Source: Elstera cyanobacteriorum (GTDB lineage Bacteria; Pseudomonadota; Alphaproteobacteria; Elsterales; Elsteraceae). Taken from it: a stretch of 64,000 nucleotides of DNA. Of the stretch, positions 39,255 to 46,843 are shown one piece after another (the stretch's first letter is position 1; every line of letters begins with the position of its first letter). The notes beneath the pieces were generated by a model. The model did no database searches. It had not been told where the DNA came from and saw only the letters and a program-made list of their open reading frames with translations. Made by a program: the position numbers and the translations under genes. The stretch is from positions 399,846 through 463,845 of the forward strand of contig NZ_NOXS01000033.1 of the NCBI RefSeq assembly GCF_002251735.1. The letters run 5' to 3'.

Positions 39255-40376
39255 TTAGCGAACGTAACGATGGGGCGTGAACGGCAGGGCGGCAACCTGG
39301 GCCGGAACCGGCTTGCCGCGCAGTTCCAGGAACAGGGCGCGGCCCACGGCGGCATGGCTGGCAGCGACATAGCCCATCGCCACGGGACCATTGACCGTGG
39401 GGCCAAAGCCGCCGCTGGTGACCGTGCCAAGAAACTCGGTCAGCGCGGCATCGGCGTAAATCTTCGCCCCTTCGCGCACGGGCGCCCGGCCTTCCGGTTG
39501 AAGGCCGACGCGGCGGCGGCTGGTGCCATCGGCCAACTGCTGCTGCACCACGGACGCGCCGGGGAAACCGCCTTCGGCGCGGCGGCGCTTGGAAATCGTC
39601 CAGGCCAGATCGGCTTCGATGGGCGTAGTATCCTGGGTGATGTCGTGACCATAGAGGCAAAGCCCGGCTTCGAGCCGCAGCGAATCGCGCGCGCCGAGGC
39701 CGATGGGTTTCACCCGCGCATCGGCAAGCAAGGCCTGCGCCAGCGACTGCGCAGCGCTATTCGGCACCGAAATTTCGAACCCATCTTCGCCGGTATAGCC
39801 GGAGCGGGTGATGAACAGCGTCACCCCGCTCCAAGCAAACTCCGCCCCCGACAGGAAGCCCAAGTCTTCAACGCCCTCGATCAGCGTTTCCAACACGGTC
39901 ACCGCCTGCGGGCCTTGCAGCGCCAGCAGCGCGGCGTCGTGATGCTCGATCACCTCGCAATCGGGCAGCTTGGCGCGGAAACGGGCAATATCCTGGGTCT
40001 TGCAGGCGGCATTGACGACGACGAACAGCCGATCTTCGAGCTTGGTCACCATCAGATCATCAAGGATACCGGCGGCATCGTCGGTCAGCATCGTATAGCG
40101 CATGCGGCCCGGCTTCAGCGCCTGGATGTCGCCCGGCACCAGCCGTTCTAGCGCGGCGGCGGGATCGGCGCCATTCAGGCCCCGGATCGTCACTTGCCCC
40201 ATGTGCGACACGTCGAACAGCCCGGCGCTGCTGCGCGTGAAATTATGCTCGGTTAGAATGCCGGTCGGATATTGCACCGGCATGGCATAGCCCGCGAAGG
40301 GCACCATGCGTGCCCCAAGGGCGCGATGCAGCGCATCGAGCGCGGTGGTCAGCAGGGGAGTCTCGGTATCGGTCAC
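39255..40376 (-). CDS. gcvT: glycine cleavage system T protein (aminomethyltransferase)
   Basis: Transfers the methylene group from GcvH to tetrahydrofolate, releasing ammonia; 373 residues. Marks include LDALHRALGARMVPFAGYAMPVQYP near the N terminus, GLFDVSHMGQVTIRG, GYTGEDGFEISV with the folate-site residues, and LGARDSLRLEAGLCLYG. The start codon is GTG (40376-40374); an AAAGG lies about ten bases upstream and can be paired away by the region after the riboswitch. First gene of the gcvT-H-PA-PB operon. Confidence 0.95.
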   Translation of the reverse strand: MTDTETPLLTTALDALHRALGARMVPFAGYAMPVQYPTGILTEHNFTRSSAGLFDVSHMGQVTIRGLNGADPAAALERLVPGDIQALKPGRMRYTMLTDDAAGILDDLMVTKLEDRLFVVVNAACKTQDIARFRAKLPDCEVIEHHDAALLALQGPQAVTVLETLIEGVEDLGFLSGAEFAWSGVTLFITRSGYTGEDGFEISVPNSAAQSLAQALLADARVKPIGLGARDSLRLEAGLCLYGHDITQDTTPIEADLAWTISKRRRAEGGFPGASVVQQQLADGTSRRRVGLQPEGRAPVREGAKIYADAALTEFLGTVTSGGFGPTVNGPVAMGYVAASHAAVGRALFLELRGKPVPAQVAALPFTPHRYVR

Positions 40377-40381
40377 AGTCT

Positions 40382-40434
40382 GGGTGCCTTTCGCGCAAGC
40401 GATCTCGCGTGCCGTCCTCCGACGGCGGGCACCC
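40382..40434 (-). promoter_or_regulatory. expression platform between glycine riboswitch and gcvT
   Basis: On the transcript GGGTGCC (40434-40428) can pair with GGCACCC (40388-40382), which directly abuts the gcvT ribosome-binding site. The enclosed part folds into its own hairpin, GCCGTC-CTCC-GACGGC (40411-40426). There is no T run, so control is more likely at translation initiation than at termination (inference). Confidence 0.5.
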
Positions 40435-40604
40435 CCTCTGTCTTTAAACCTGAAAGATCGACCGGGCTTTCACCCAGCTTGCCTCGTCGGTGGACGGCAG
40501 ACGCCGCCGCTTTCCAGAGCAGCCTTTCCCTGTGCGGTCCATTTGCCTGAGAGTTTCCGGGGCGGGTTGCTCCTTCGGCGGCGGACGGCTCCGCGCTCTC
40601 CCAC
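40435..40604 (-). promoter_or_regulatory. tandem glycine riboswitch
   Basis: Two consecutive glycine aptamers precede gcvT. Aptamer 1 on the minus strand starts GTGGGAGAGCG, has the GCCGCCGAAGGAGCAA core, then AAACTCTCAGGCAAA. Aptamer 2 has CTCTGGAAAGCG, CACCGACGAGGCAAG and GGTGAAAGCCCGG, and closes with CTTTCAGGTTTAAAGACAGAGG. The conserved GGAGCAA and CTCTCAGGCAAA elements are unmistakable. Glycine binding should turn on the cleavage operon. Boundaries are within a few bases. Confidence 0.93.
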
Positions 40605-40628
40605 GCAGGGCTTTATGACCTAAGGGCA

Positions 40629-40657
40629 GGTATGGGGGATTCGGGCCGGGAAGTCAA
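40629..40657 (-). promoter_or_regulatory. promoter of the gcv operon
   Basis: On the minus strand TTGACT (40657-40652) and CATACC (40634-40629) are spaced by 17 bases. Transcription would start near 40622, about 18 bases before the first aptamer. Confidence 0.6.
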
Positions 40658-40678
40658 TTGGCCTTCCCCCCGTGTGAA

Positions 40679-40822
40679 TTAGTTATTCTGGATCGAGACC
40701 CCATTGCTATCGATCCGCAACTCCAGCCCCTTCGGCTTTGTCTGCTCACGGTAGATATAGGCGCCAAGGCCTGCAATCACAGCGATCAGCACGCCGATTA
40801 GAATATAGCCGAATTTGTTCAT
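40679..40822 (-). CDS. 47-residue single-pass membrane protein of unknown function
   Basis: A small protein beginning MNKFGYILIGVLIAVIAG: one transmembrane helix (about residues 5-24), then a short polar tail ending ELRIDSNGVSIQNN. The ATG overlaps the stop of the GlsB-type gene (ATGA), which supports it as a real, coupled gene. No family recognised. No clear T-run hairpin follows it before the gcv promoter region. Confidence 0.6.
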   Translation of the reverse strand: MNKFGYILIGVLIAVIAGLGAYIYREQTKPKGLELRIDSNGVSIQNN

Positions 40823-41076
40823 GCTGCCCGCCGTAAAAGTCCGAGAACGACCAAGAAGATAATCGCGCCGATGGTGGCGTGCAGGATCGCCGACAGAATA
40901 CCGCCGCCAAAAACTAAGCCGACCGAGGGCAAGATCAGCCCTGCGACGAAAGCGCCGACGACGCCAACAACGGCATTGCGGATAAAGCCGAAGCCGCCTC
41001 CCGCCACCACTAGGCCCGCGAGCCAACCGGCGACGGTGCCGACGAACAGAAAAACCAGCAACGAGGGAACGCCCAT
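40819..41076 (-). CDS. GlsB/YeaQ/YmgE-family membrane protein
   Basis: An 85-residue, glycine-rich membrane protein with three hydrophobic segments. VGTVAGWLAGLVVAGGGFGFIRNAVVGVVGAFVAG is the hallmark of this stress-associated family (known as transglycosylase-associated, though no enzymatic activity is established). A G-rich stretch precedes the ATG. It overlaps the 47-residue gene and lies 35 bases after the small secreted protein gene's stop region on the opposite side. Confidence 0.82.
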   Translation of the reverse strand: MGVPSLLVFLFVGTVAGWLAGLVVAGGGFGFIRNAVVGVVGAFVAGLILPSVGLVFGGGILSAILHATIGAIIFLVVLGLLRRAA

Positions 41077-41111
41077 GATCGACCTCCCAATCGGGTGAGG
41101 AGACCCGCAGC

Positions 41112-41480
41112 CTATTGCAGAATCAGGTAATTATTGACGTAACCGACCTTCTGGGTGCGCACGCTCATTGTCACGCGGCGGCCATCGGCGAATTGCAGGG
41201 TGATCGAGCCTTTTGGTGAGCCGTTCGGGTGGGTCGCCTGAATAACGATCCCGGCGGCGGCATCGAAGGCTAGCTTTAAGCCGCGATCCATTTTCGATTT
41301 CATCACCTGATAGCCGCGCGGCGGTAGGATATAGAGCTGCCCAACGTCGGGCACGACGCCGTTTAGCGTCTGGCTATCGCGCACGGTCAGAACCTTGCGC
41401 TCCTCCTTCGCCGGGCCTGCCGCAGCGGCGGGCAGGGCGGTGAAGCAGGCGAGCAGCAGAAGCGGCAGCAGGCGGCGCAT
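41112..41480 (-). CDS. small secreted protein of unknown function
   Basis: A 122-residue protein with a signal peptide (RRLLPLLLLACFTALPAAAAG, cleavage about residue 20). The mature part is a compact, probably beta-rich domain with YILPPRGYQVMKSKMDRGLK and GRRVTMSVRTQKVGYVNNYLIL. I see no catalytic motif and no cysteine in the mature part. Start ATG 41480 has AAAGGA six bases upstream; the ATG at 41486 would overlap the rsuA-like stop as ATGA. It is cotranscribed after the pseudouridine synthase gene. Confidence 0.65.
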   Translation of the reverse strand: MRRLLPLLLLACFTALPAAAAGPAKEERKVLTVRDSQTLNGVVPDVGQLYILPPRGYQVMKSKMDRGLKLAFDAAAGIVIQATHPNGSPKGSITLQFADGRRVTMSVRTQKVGYVNNYLILQ

Positions 41481-41482
41481 GG

Positions 41483-42211
41483 TCATTCCTTTGAAACCTG
41501 TTCGGCAAAGATCGCCTTCAGATCAGCCTCGGTCAAGGCGCGCCAGTCGCCGGGGCCTAATTGTCCCAAATCAAGACCGCCGATCTGGGCGCGGTGCAGG
41601 GTTTCGACGTGATTGCCGACGGCGGCCAGCATCCGCCGCACCTGATGGTAGCGCCCTTCGGTCAGGCGGACCTCCACCTGTTTGCCATCGTCCGAAACCG
41701 CGCGCAGCCCGGCGGGTTTGCACGGGGTTTTTTCGCCCTGAAGCGTCAGGGTGCCGCTCGCGAAAATGGCGGCCTCATCCCCGCGCAGCGGGCGGGCGAG
41801 GGTGGCTTGATAGAGTTTTTCCACCTTGCGTTTGGGCGAGATGATCTTATGCAGCAACTGCCCGTCGTCGGTCATCAGCACCAGGCCGGAGGTGTCCTTA
41901 TCCAGCCGCCCCGCGACCGACAGCACCGGGTCGCGGCGGCGGAAGCGGGCGGGCAGCAGATCATAGACCAGCCGCCCCGGGTCTTCCGTCGAACAAACGA
42001 AGCCGACCGGCTTATGCAGGATCAGCGTCAGCGGCGCCGGGTCCAGCGGTTCGCCATCGGCTTTCAGGCGGGCAGGTTCGATGCGCGGATCATCTTCTAG
42101 CACCGTGCCGTCGGTCAGCGACAGGCGGCCATCGGCGATCCAGCCTTCGGCTTCCCGGCGCGAGGCGCAGTAGCCCAAGGCCATCAACCATTGCGAGGCG
42201 CGTTTCAGCAT
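41483..42211 (-). CDS. rsuA: RsuA-family rRNA pseudouridine synthase
   Basis: A 242-residue protein. An N-terminal S4 domain (LKRASQWLMALGYCASRREAEGWIADGRL) binds RNA, followed by the catalytic domain with GRLDKDTSGLVLMTDDGQL, which contains the essential Asp. LTEGRYHQVRRMLAAVGNHV is the usual C-terminal RNA-contact motif. E. coli RsuA modifies U516 of 16S rRNA. Length and motifs fit RsuA, but RluE/RluF-type relatives target 23S rRNA. Its ATG shares a base with the stop of the methyltransferase gene before it (TGATG). Confidence 0.85.
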   Translation of the reverse strand: MLKRASQWLMALGYCASRREAEGWIADGRLSLTDGTVLEDDPRIEPARLKADGEPLDPAPLTLILHKPVGFVCSTEDPGRLVYDLLPARFRRRDPVLSVAGRLDKDTSGLVLMTDDGQLLHKIISPKRKVEKLYQATLARPLRGDEAAIFASGTLTLQGEKTPCKPAGLRAVSDDGKQVEVRLTEGRYHQVRRMLAAVGNHVETLHRAQIGGLDLGQLGPGDWRALTEADLKAIFAEQVSKE

Positions 42212-43275
42212 CAGCGCACCGCCGTCAGCAGTTTGAAGCCGTCCGCTTCGGCGATTTGCTGCCAGGACGCAAACTCTGCCTCAAGCTCCCGCTCGTAGGG
42301 CAGGGTGATATTGGCAACGAGCATCAGCCGCCCGCCCGGCTTTAGCCCGTGGGCGGCGGCGCGGATGAAGGCGCGGCCCAAATCCGGTAGCGCGGCGCGG
42401 CCCTGGTGGAACGGCGGGTTCATCACCACCGCGTCCCACTGCGCCACCCCATGCGGCTGGCTGGCATCGGCCCAGCGCACGGCGGCGCGCGGATCGGTGA
42501 GATTTTGACGGGCGAGGGCGACGGCGCGCGCGTCCGCCTCGAGAGCATCCAGCCGGGTGATGCCGGGGCAGCGCGCCAGCAGTTCCGCCGACAGATAGCC
42601 CCAGCCGCAGCCGAGATCGGCCACCGCGCCCGACAGATCGGCGGGCAGATGGGCGGCGAGCAACTGCGATCCCGCGTCGAGATGATCCCAGGCGAACAGA
42701 CCCGGCGCGGTAAGCACGGGGGAGCCGTGGGGCAGCAGCGGCAGCGGGCGCGGTTGGGCGGCGGCGATCCAGGCGGCGGCGAGGCCGGTTTTGAAATCGG
42801 CCCCTTTTTGCGCCCAAAGCACGCGGCATTTATGCTTCGACAGCACGCCGACCGAGCCGAAGAGATCGGCAAGATCGCCCTGCGCCCGCGCGGCGCCGCC
42901 CGTATTGGCGACGGCGACGGCAAGCATCCCCCCTTCGGCCAAAGTTTCCGCCATCAGGGCCAAATCGCCCAGCGCGCGCTCGCGCTGTTTGCCGGGTATC
43001 AGCAGGGCGAGGCGCGGGGCCGCGCCATAATCGCGGGTCAGCCGGTCGCGCAAGGGCTCGGAGGCAGCGGGCACCGGCTCCACCGTCCAGCCGCGCGCCG
43101 CCAGCCGGTCGGCCTGGGGTTCGAAATCTTCCAGCAGCAACGCGCGCGTCTGCGGCAAATCCTCCAGCGGGGCGCCAGGAATCAGCCCCTGCGCCAGGAT
43201 CGGGCCGGTTTCGGGAAGGGCGATCAGCCCCCGGTCGAGCGCAACCGCCAGGGCGGCCTGTTCGGATTCAGTCAT
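42211..43275 (-). CDS. RsmC/RlmG-like rRNA guanine-N2 methyltransferase
   Basis: A 354-residue protein with two methyltransferase-like halves, as in RsmC. The N-terminal half is degenerate. The C-terminal half has the SAM motif GAVADLGCGWGYLSAELLAR and the N-methylation motif NPPF in DAVVMNPPFHQGRA. RsmC methylates G1207 of 16S rRNA; RlmG modifies 23S rRNA, and sequence alone does not separate them here. Coupled to the pseudouridine synthase gene, giving a small rRNA-modification operon. Divergent from the DeoR gene. Confidence 0.85.
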   Translation of the reverse strand: MTESEQAALAVALDRGLIALPETGPILAQGLIPGAPLEDLPQTRALLLEDFEPQADRLAARGWTVEPVPAASEPLRDRLTRDYGAAPRLALLIPGKQRERALGDLALMAETLAEGGMLAVAVANTGGAARAQGDLADLFGSVGVLSKHKCRVLWAQKGADFKTGLAAAWIAAAQPRPLPLLPHGSPVLTAPGLFAWDHLDAGSQLLAAHLPADLSGAVADLGCGWGYLSAELLARCPGITRLDALEADARAVALARQNLTDPRAAVRWADASQPHGVAQWDAVVMNPPFHQGRAALPDLGRAFIRAAAHGLKPGGRLMLVANITLPYERELEAEFASWQQIAEADGFKLLTAVR

Positions 43276-43351
43276 GCTTCTCCCCTACAGGGGGAATGGG
43301 ACAAAAGGAAGTCGAAACCATGACAGGCCGATAACGGGCTTTTGCTGCTTC

Positions 43352-43385
43352 TTGCGGGTTTGTGCATATTCTGGCATAAACCCGC
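43352..43385 (+). promoter_or_regulatory. promoter and palindromic operator of the DeoR-type gene
   Basis: GCGGGTTTGTGC (43354-43365) and GCATAAACCCGC (43374-43385) are 12-base arms with one mismatch around an eight-base centre. TTGCGG (43352-43357) and CATAAA (43375-43380), 17 bases apart, form a promoter that the palindrome covers entirely. Autorepression by the DeoR protein is likely (inference). Confidence 0.6.
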
Positions 43386-43414
43386 TGAAACGCGGATAAT
43401 CAGGAAGAAAGCCG

Positions 43415-44194
43415 ATGTTGGCCGAAGAGCGGCGGGAACGGATTCTGGAGATGCTGGGGCAGCAGGGGCGGGTGATTGCCGCCGATCTGGCCCAGCGCTT
43501 CGCCACGTCGGAAGATACGATCCGGCGTGATCTGCGCGATCTCGATCTTGCCGGCAAGCTGCGCCGGGTTCACGGCGGGGCGGTGCGCCGCACCGGGATG
43601 GGGCCGGATTTCCGCGAGCGGGTGGCGACCGATCCGGTGCGTAAACGTGCCCTGGCCCTCGCAGCGGCGGCGTTGATCCGCCCCGAGGATATTCTGCTGA
43701 TCGATGCGGGCAGTACCAACCTTGCCCTCGCCCGGCTGCTGGAGGACGGGCAGGCGACGGCGATCATCACCAACTGCCCGCATATCGCGGTGGCGACCGG
43801 GCATTTCAGTCGAACGGAAGTGATCATGCTCGGCGGCACGGTTGCTGCCGGAACCGGCTCGGTGCGCGGTGCGCGGACCCTGCGGGCGCTGGCCGATATT
43901 CGCGCCGACCTGTGTTTTATCGGCGCCTGCGGCCTCGATCCGGCCTTTGGCCTGGGGGTTTGGGAGTCGGAGGATGCCGTGCTGAAACAGGCGATGATCT
44001 ACGCCAGCCACCGCACGGCCTGCGCCGTGACGACCGAAAAACTCACCCAGACGGCGCCGTTCAAAGTCGCCGACCTTGCTGGGCTGCATCATATAATTTT
44101 GGAAGCCGACGCCCCTGCCGATCTCGTCACCCGCTTGCGGGCGGGGGCGGAGGCGCCCGATGTGCGGATTGCCGCGCCGGAGGCCGGGCAATGA
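43415..44194 (+). CDS. DeoR/GlpR-family transcriptional repressor
   Basis: A 259-residue regulator. The N-terminal HTH is ERRERILEMLGQQGRVIAADLAQRFATSEDTIRRDLRDLD (residues 4-43), followed by VHGGAVR and a sugar-phosphate-binding DeoRC domain with LIDAGSTNLALARLL and CFIGACGLDPAFGL. The ligand should be a phosphorylated sugar or polyol. Its stop overlaps the start of the MFS gene (ATGA), so it probably controls that transporter. It has a near-perfect palindrome over its promoter. Confidence 0.88.
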   Translation: MLAEERRERILEMLGQQGRVIAADLAQRFATSEDTIRRDLRDLDLAGKLRRVHGGAVRRTGMGPDFRERVATDPVRKRALALAAAALIRPEDILLIDAGSTNLALARLLEDGQATAIITNCPHIAVATGHFSRTEVIMLGGTVAAGTGSVRGARTLRALADIRADLCFIGACGLDPAFGLGVWESEDAVLKQAMIYASHRTACAVTTEKLTQTAPFKVADLAGLHHIILEADAPADLVTRLRAGAEAPDVRIAAPEAGQ

Positions 44195-45348
44195 ACGCCG
44201 CCGTTCGCGCCCGCTGGGTCATTTCCGCCGTCTTCTTAGCGAATGGGATGGGCTACGGCCTGTGGGCCGCCCATATGCCCGTGCTGCGCGACGCGCTGAG
44301 CTTGGGGGAGGCGGCGCTGAGTCTCATCCTCATGCTGGTCGCCGTCGGCGCCTTGCTCGGGATGCCGGTGGCGGGTTGGCTCGGCGGGCGCATCGGTACC
44401 CATCGGGCGACGCGCTTGTTTCTGCCCGCCGCGCTGGGAAGCGTTGTGCTGCCGATCCTGCTGGCGGTCTTTCTGCCCGAGAGTGCCCCGCGCCTGACCG
44501 TGATGGCGATCAGCGCCATTCTGTTCGGCATTGGCAATGGTGCGTTGGATGTGGCGATGAATGCCCAAGCCAGTACGGTGGAGAAGACGCTCGGCTACCC
44601 GATGCTCTCCAGTTGCCACGGGTTCTTCAGCCTCGGCGGCTTGCTCGGGTCCGGCCTCGGCGGCGGGTTGATCCTGATCGATTTTGGGCGCGGCGACGGC
44701 ATGGCGGCGGTTTTGCTGCTGCTGTTTGTTCTGTTGGTCTGGCCCGCCCGCTTTTTGCTGCCGACAGCCGCCGAGGCTGAAGACAAAAAGCGCTTTCCCT
44801 TTACCGGCGCCGTGGTCGCGCTCGGGGCGCTTGCCTTCGGCTGCTTTATGGTCGAAGGGGCGGTGGCGGATTGGAGTGCGCTGCTACTAACGACGACCCT
44901 ACCGCCGGGCGCCTCGGTCGGTTGGGCGGCCGCCGGGTACACGGCCTATTCGCTGGCGATGGCCACCTGCCGCTTCGCCGGGGACCGTATCGTCGGGCGT
45001 TTCGGCCCGGTGCGCACGCTGGCGGTGAGCGGTCTAGCGATCTCGGTGGGATTGCTGATCGCGGTCACGGCCCCCTTGCTGCCGCTTGGCGCGGCGGGTT
45101 TCGTGCTGGTCGGTCTCGGGGCGGCGAATGTCGTGCCGGTGCTGTTCCGCGCGTCGGCCAATCTGCCGGGTATCAGTCCCAGCGCAGGCGTCGCGGCGGC
45201 CGCAACGCTGGGCTATGCCGGGTTCCTGCTCGGGCCGCCGCTGATCGGCTGGGGGGCGGCGCAGTCCAGCCTGAACATCGCCCTCGGGGTCTTGGCGATC
45301 ATGGGGCTGGCGCTGCTCGCCGGGCGGCGGTTGGTGATGCGCGCTTAG
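44191..45348 (+). CDS. MFS transporter (YbjJ-like)
   Basis: A 385-residue permease with twelve predicted transmembrane helices. WVISAVFLANGMGYGLWAAHMP is helix 1, GWLGGRIGTHRATRLFLP the loop between helices 2 and 3, and NGALDVAMNAQASTVEK after helix 4 is typical of the YbjJ/FucP-like MFS branch. The N-terminal ATG at 44191 overlaps the DeoR stop. Substrate may be a sugar whose phosphate acts on the regulator (inference). Its stop overlaps the convergent TetR stop by four bases. Confidence 0.85.
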   Translation: MNAAVRARWVISAVFLANGMGYGLWAAHMPVLRDALSLGEAALSLILMLVAVGALLGMPVAGWLGGRIGTHRATRLFLPAALGSVVLPILLAVFLPESAPRLTVMAISAILFGIGNGALDVAMNAQASTVEKTLGYPMLSSCHGFFSLGGLLGSGLGGGLILIDFGRGDGMAAVLLLLFVLLVWPARFLLPTAAEAEDKKRFPFTGAVVALGALAFGCFMVEGAVADWSALLLTTTLPPGASVGWAAAGYTAYSLAMATCRFAGDRIVGRFGPVRTLAVSGLAISVGLLIAVTAPLLPLGAAGFVLVGLGAANVVPVLFRASANLPGISPSAGVAAAATLGYAGFLLGPPLIGWGAAQSSLNIALGVLAIMGLALLAGRRLVMRA

Positions 45349-45929
45349 GCCTTTTCCGCCAGGGCTGCCGCCACCAGCGTGCGGGCGGCGATCCCGGCGG
45401 TGCGGGCATAGCCTGGGTCGCTATGGGTCAGCATCGCGGCGAAAGCCCCATCGATCAGAACGGCGATCTGCTGCGCCAGGCTTGGTGCCGCTGCAATGCC
45501 GTTTGCGCGGAAAATCCCCTCCAGCCAAGTTTCGACCTTCTTCTTATGGGTCGCGCCGATCTTGCGGGCGGGATGGCCGGGCTGATTGGCCAGTTCGGCA
45601 ATCGTCCGCAGAAACCCGCAGCCGCGCCATTTTGGGTGGCTGGCCGTTTCGGCGAGGCGGGTGAAGACCGTTTCGATCCGCTCCGGCAGGCTTTTATCCT
45701 CTGCGCCCAACCACCCGGCGAAAGCGGCCAAATTCGGCTGGTCGCGCTGGCTAAGATAGGCCGCGACCAGATCGTCCTTGCTGATGAAGTGATAATAGAG
45801 CGTCTTTTTCGTCACCTCCGCCCGCTCGGCAATCGCATCGACACTGATCGAGCGGATTCCCTCCAAGTAAAACAGATAGGCGGATGCCTTCAATATCCGG
45901 TCGCGGGCGGTTGGGGATGGGGCCGTCAT
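45345..45929 (-). CDS. TetR-family transcriptional regulator
   Basis: A 194-residue regulator. The N-terminal HTH is RDRILKASAYLFYLEGIRSISVDAIAERAEVTKKTLYYHFISKDDLV (about residues 9-55), a textbook TetR domain. The C-terminal domain has no recognised ligand signature but contains RGCGFLRTIAELANQPGHPARK, as in the AcrR-like subgroup of regulators with TetR_C_16/33-type partners. The ATG at 45929 is chosen because a palindrome sits right upstream; a longer frame to 46007 would run across it. Divergent from the crotonase gene, a likely target. Confidence 0.87.
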   Translation of the reverse strand: MTAPSPTARDRILKASAYLFYLEGIRSISVDAIAERAEVTKKTLYYHFISKDDLVAAYLSQRDQPNLAAFAGWLGAEDKSLPERIETVFTRLAETASHPKWRGCGFLRTIAELANQPGHPARKIGATHKKKVETWLEGIFRANGIAAAPSLAQQIAVLIDGAFAAMLTHSDPGYARTAGIAARTLVAAALAEKA

Positions 45930-45935
45930 TGGTAT

Positions 45936-45949
45936 ACTCACTAGTGAGT
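45936..45949. promoter_or_regulatory. perfect 14-base palindrome, TetR operator candidate
   Basis: ACTCACTAGTGAGT lies six bases before the TetR start codon and directly next to a TTGAAC that may be the -35 of the crotonase gene. Such ACTCACTAGTGAGT-like sites are common operators of this regulator type. It could block both divergent promoters. Confidence 0.65.
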
Positions 45950-46006
45950 TTGAACGCGCCCCCAGGCTGATACGCTTCCCCAGCATTGACAAGGGAGGAT
46001 CGGCCA

Positions 46007-46798
46007 ATGCGGGAAAAAGTTCTGATCGAGCAGAAGGGCGCCATCGCCCTGCTCACGCTCAACCGCCCTGAAAAGCTGAATGCGCTGGATTACGAGACGA
46101 ACGACCGGCTGCTAGGCCTGCTCGATCAGATCGAAGCCCAGGCCGATATTCGCGCCGTGATCATCACCGGCGCGGGGGAGCGGGCGTTTTCGGCAGGGGG
46201 AGATATTCCCGAATTTGCGGCCAGCATCCGGCGCGGGACGGAGGAGGCCGTGCGGGAGTTTTGTCGCCGGGGGCAGGCGATGACGGCGCGCTTCGAAGCC
46301 TTTCCGAAGCCGGTCATTGCCGCCGTCAATGGCATCGCCTTCGGCGGTGGCTGCGAGATTACCGAGGCGGTGCATCTGGCCGTCGCTTCCGAGCGGGCGA
46401 TTTTTGCCAAGCCGGAGATCAATATCGGTATTCCGCCGACCTTTGGCGGCACCCAGCGCCTGTCGCGCCTTGCCGGGCGCAAGCGGGCGCTGGAACTGCT
46501 GCTGACCGGAGACAGTTTTTCCCCGGCCCGCGCGTATGAATTGGGGTTGGTCAACGCTGTTGTGCCGCACGACGACCTGCTGCCTGCGGCCTTCGATCTG
46601 GCCGGGCGGATTTTGCGGCATTCGTCGCTGGCGGCAGCGCGGATTATCGCCGCCGTTACCCGAGGGCTGAACACCAGTATCAGTGAAGGCTTGGAGATCG
46701 AGCGCGAGCAATTCGCCCGCATGTGTCCGACGCAGGATGTTCACGCGGGGCTGAACGCCTGGATAGAACGCCGGACGCCGGTTTACAGCGGAAACTGA
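46007..46798 (+). CDS. enoyl-CoA hydratase/isomerase family protein
   Basis: A 263-residue crotonase-fold enzyme. ITGAGERAFSAGGDIPEFA and NGIAFGGGCEITEAVHLAVAS form the oxyanion region; KPEINIGIPPTFGGTQRL and KRALELLLTGD carry the two glutamates that match the hydratase catalytic pair (144 and 164 of rat enoyl-CoA hydratase). A beta-oxidation-type hydratase is therefore likely. GGGAGG precedes the ATG at 46007. A nitronate monooxygenase gene follows 45 bases later. Probably repressed by the divergent TetR protein. Confidence 0.85.
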   Translation: MREKVLIEQKGAIALLTLNRPEKLNALDYETNDRLLGLLDQIEAQADIRAVIITGAGERAFSAGGDIPEFAASIRRGTEEAVREFCRRGQAMTARFEAFPKPVIAAVNGIAFGGGCEITEAVHLAVASERAIFAKPEINIGIPPTFGGTQRLSRLAGRKRALELLLTGDSFSPARAYELGLVNAVVPHDDLLPAAFDLAGRILRHSSLAAARIIAAVTRGLNTSISEGLEIEREQFARMCPTQDVHAGLNAWIERRTPVYSGN

Positions 46799-46843
46799 TA
46801 GGATCGCGGCAACCTGTTCCGATTTACCCGAGGAGTCTTCCCC

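Noticed and set aside
40381-40604. Intrinsic terminator as the output of the glycine riboswitch
   Set aside because: The hairpins after the second aptamer lack a T run, so sequestration of the ribosome-binding site is the better explanation.
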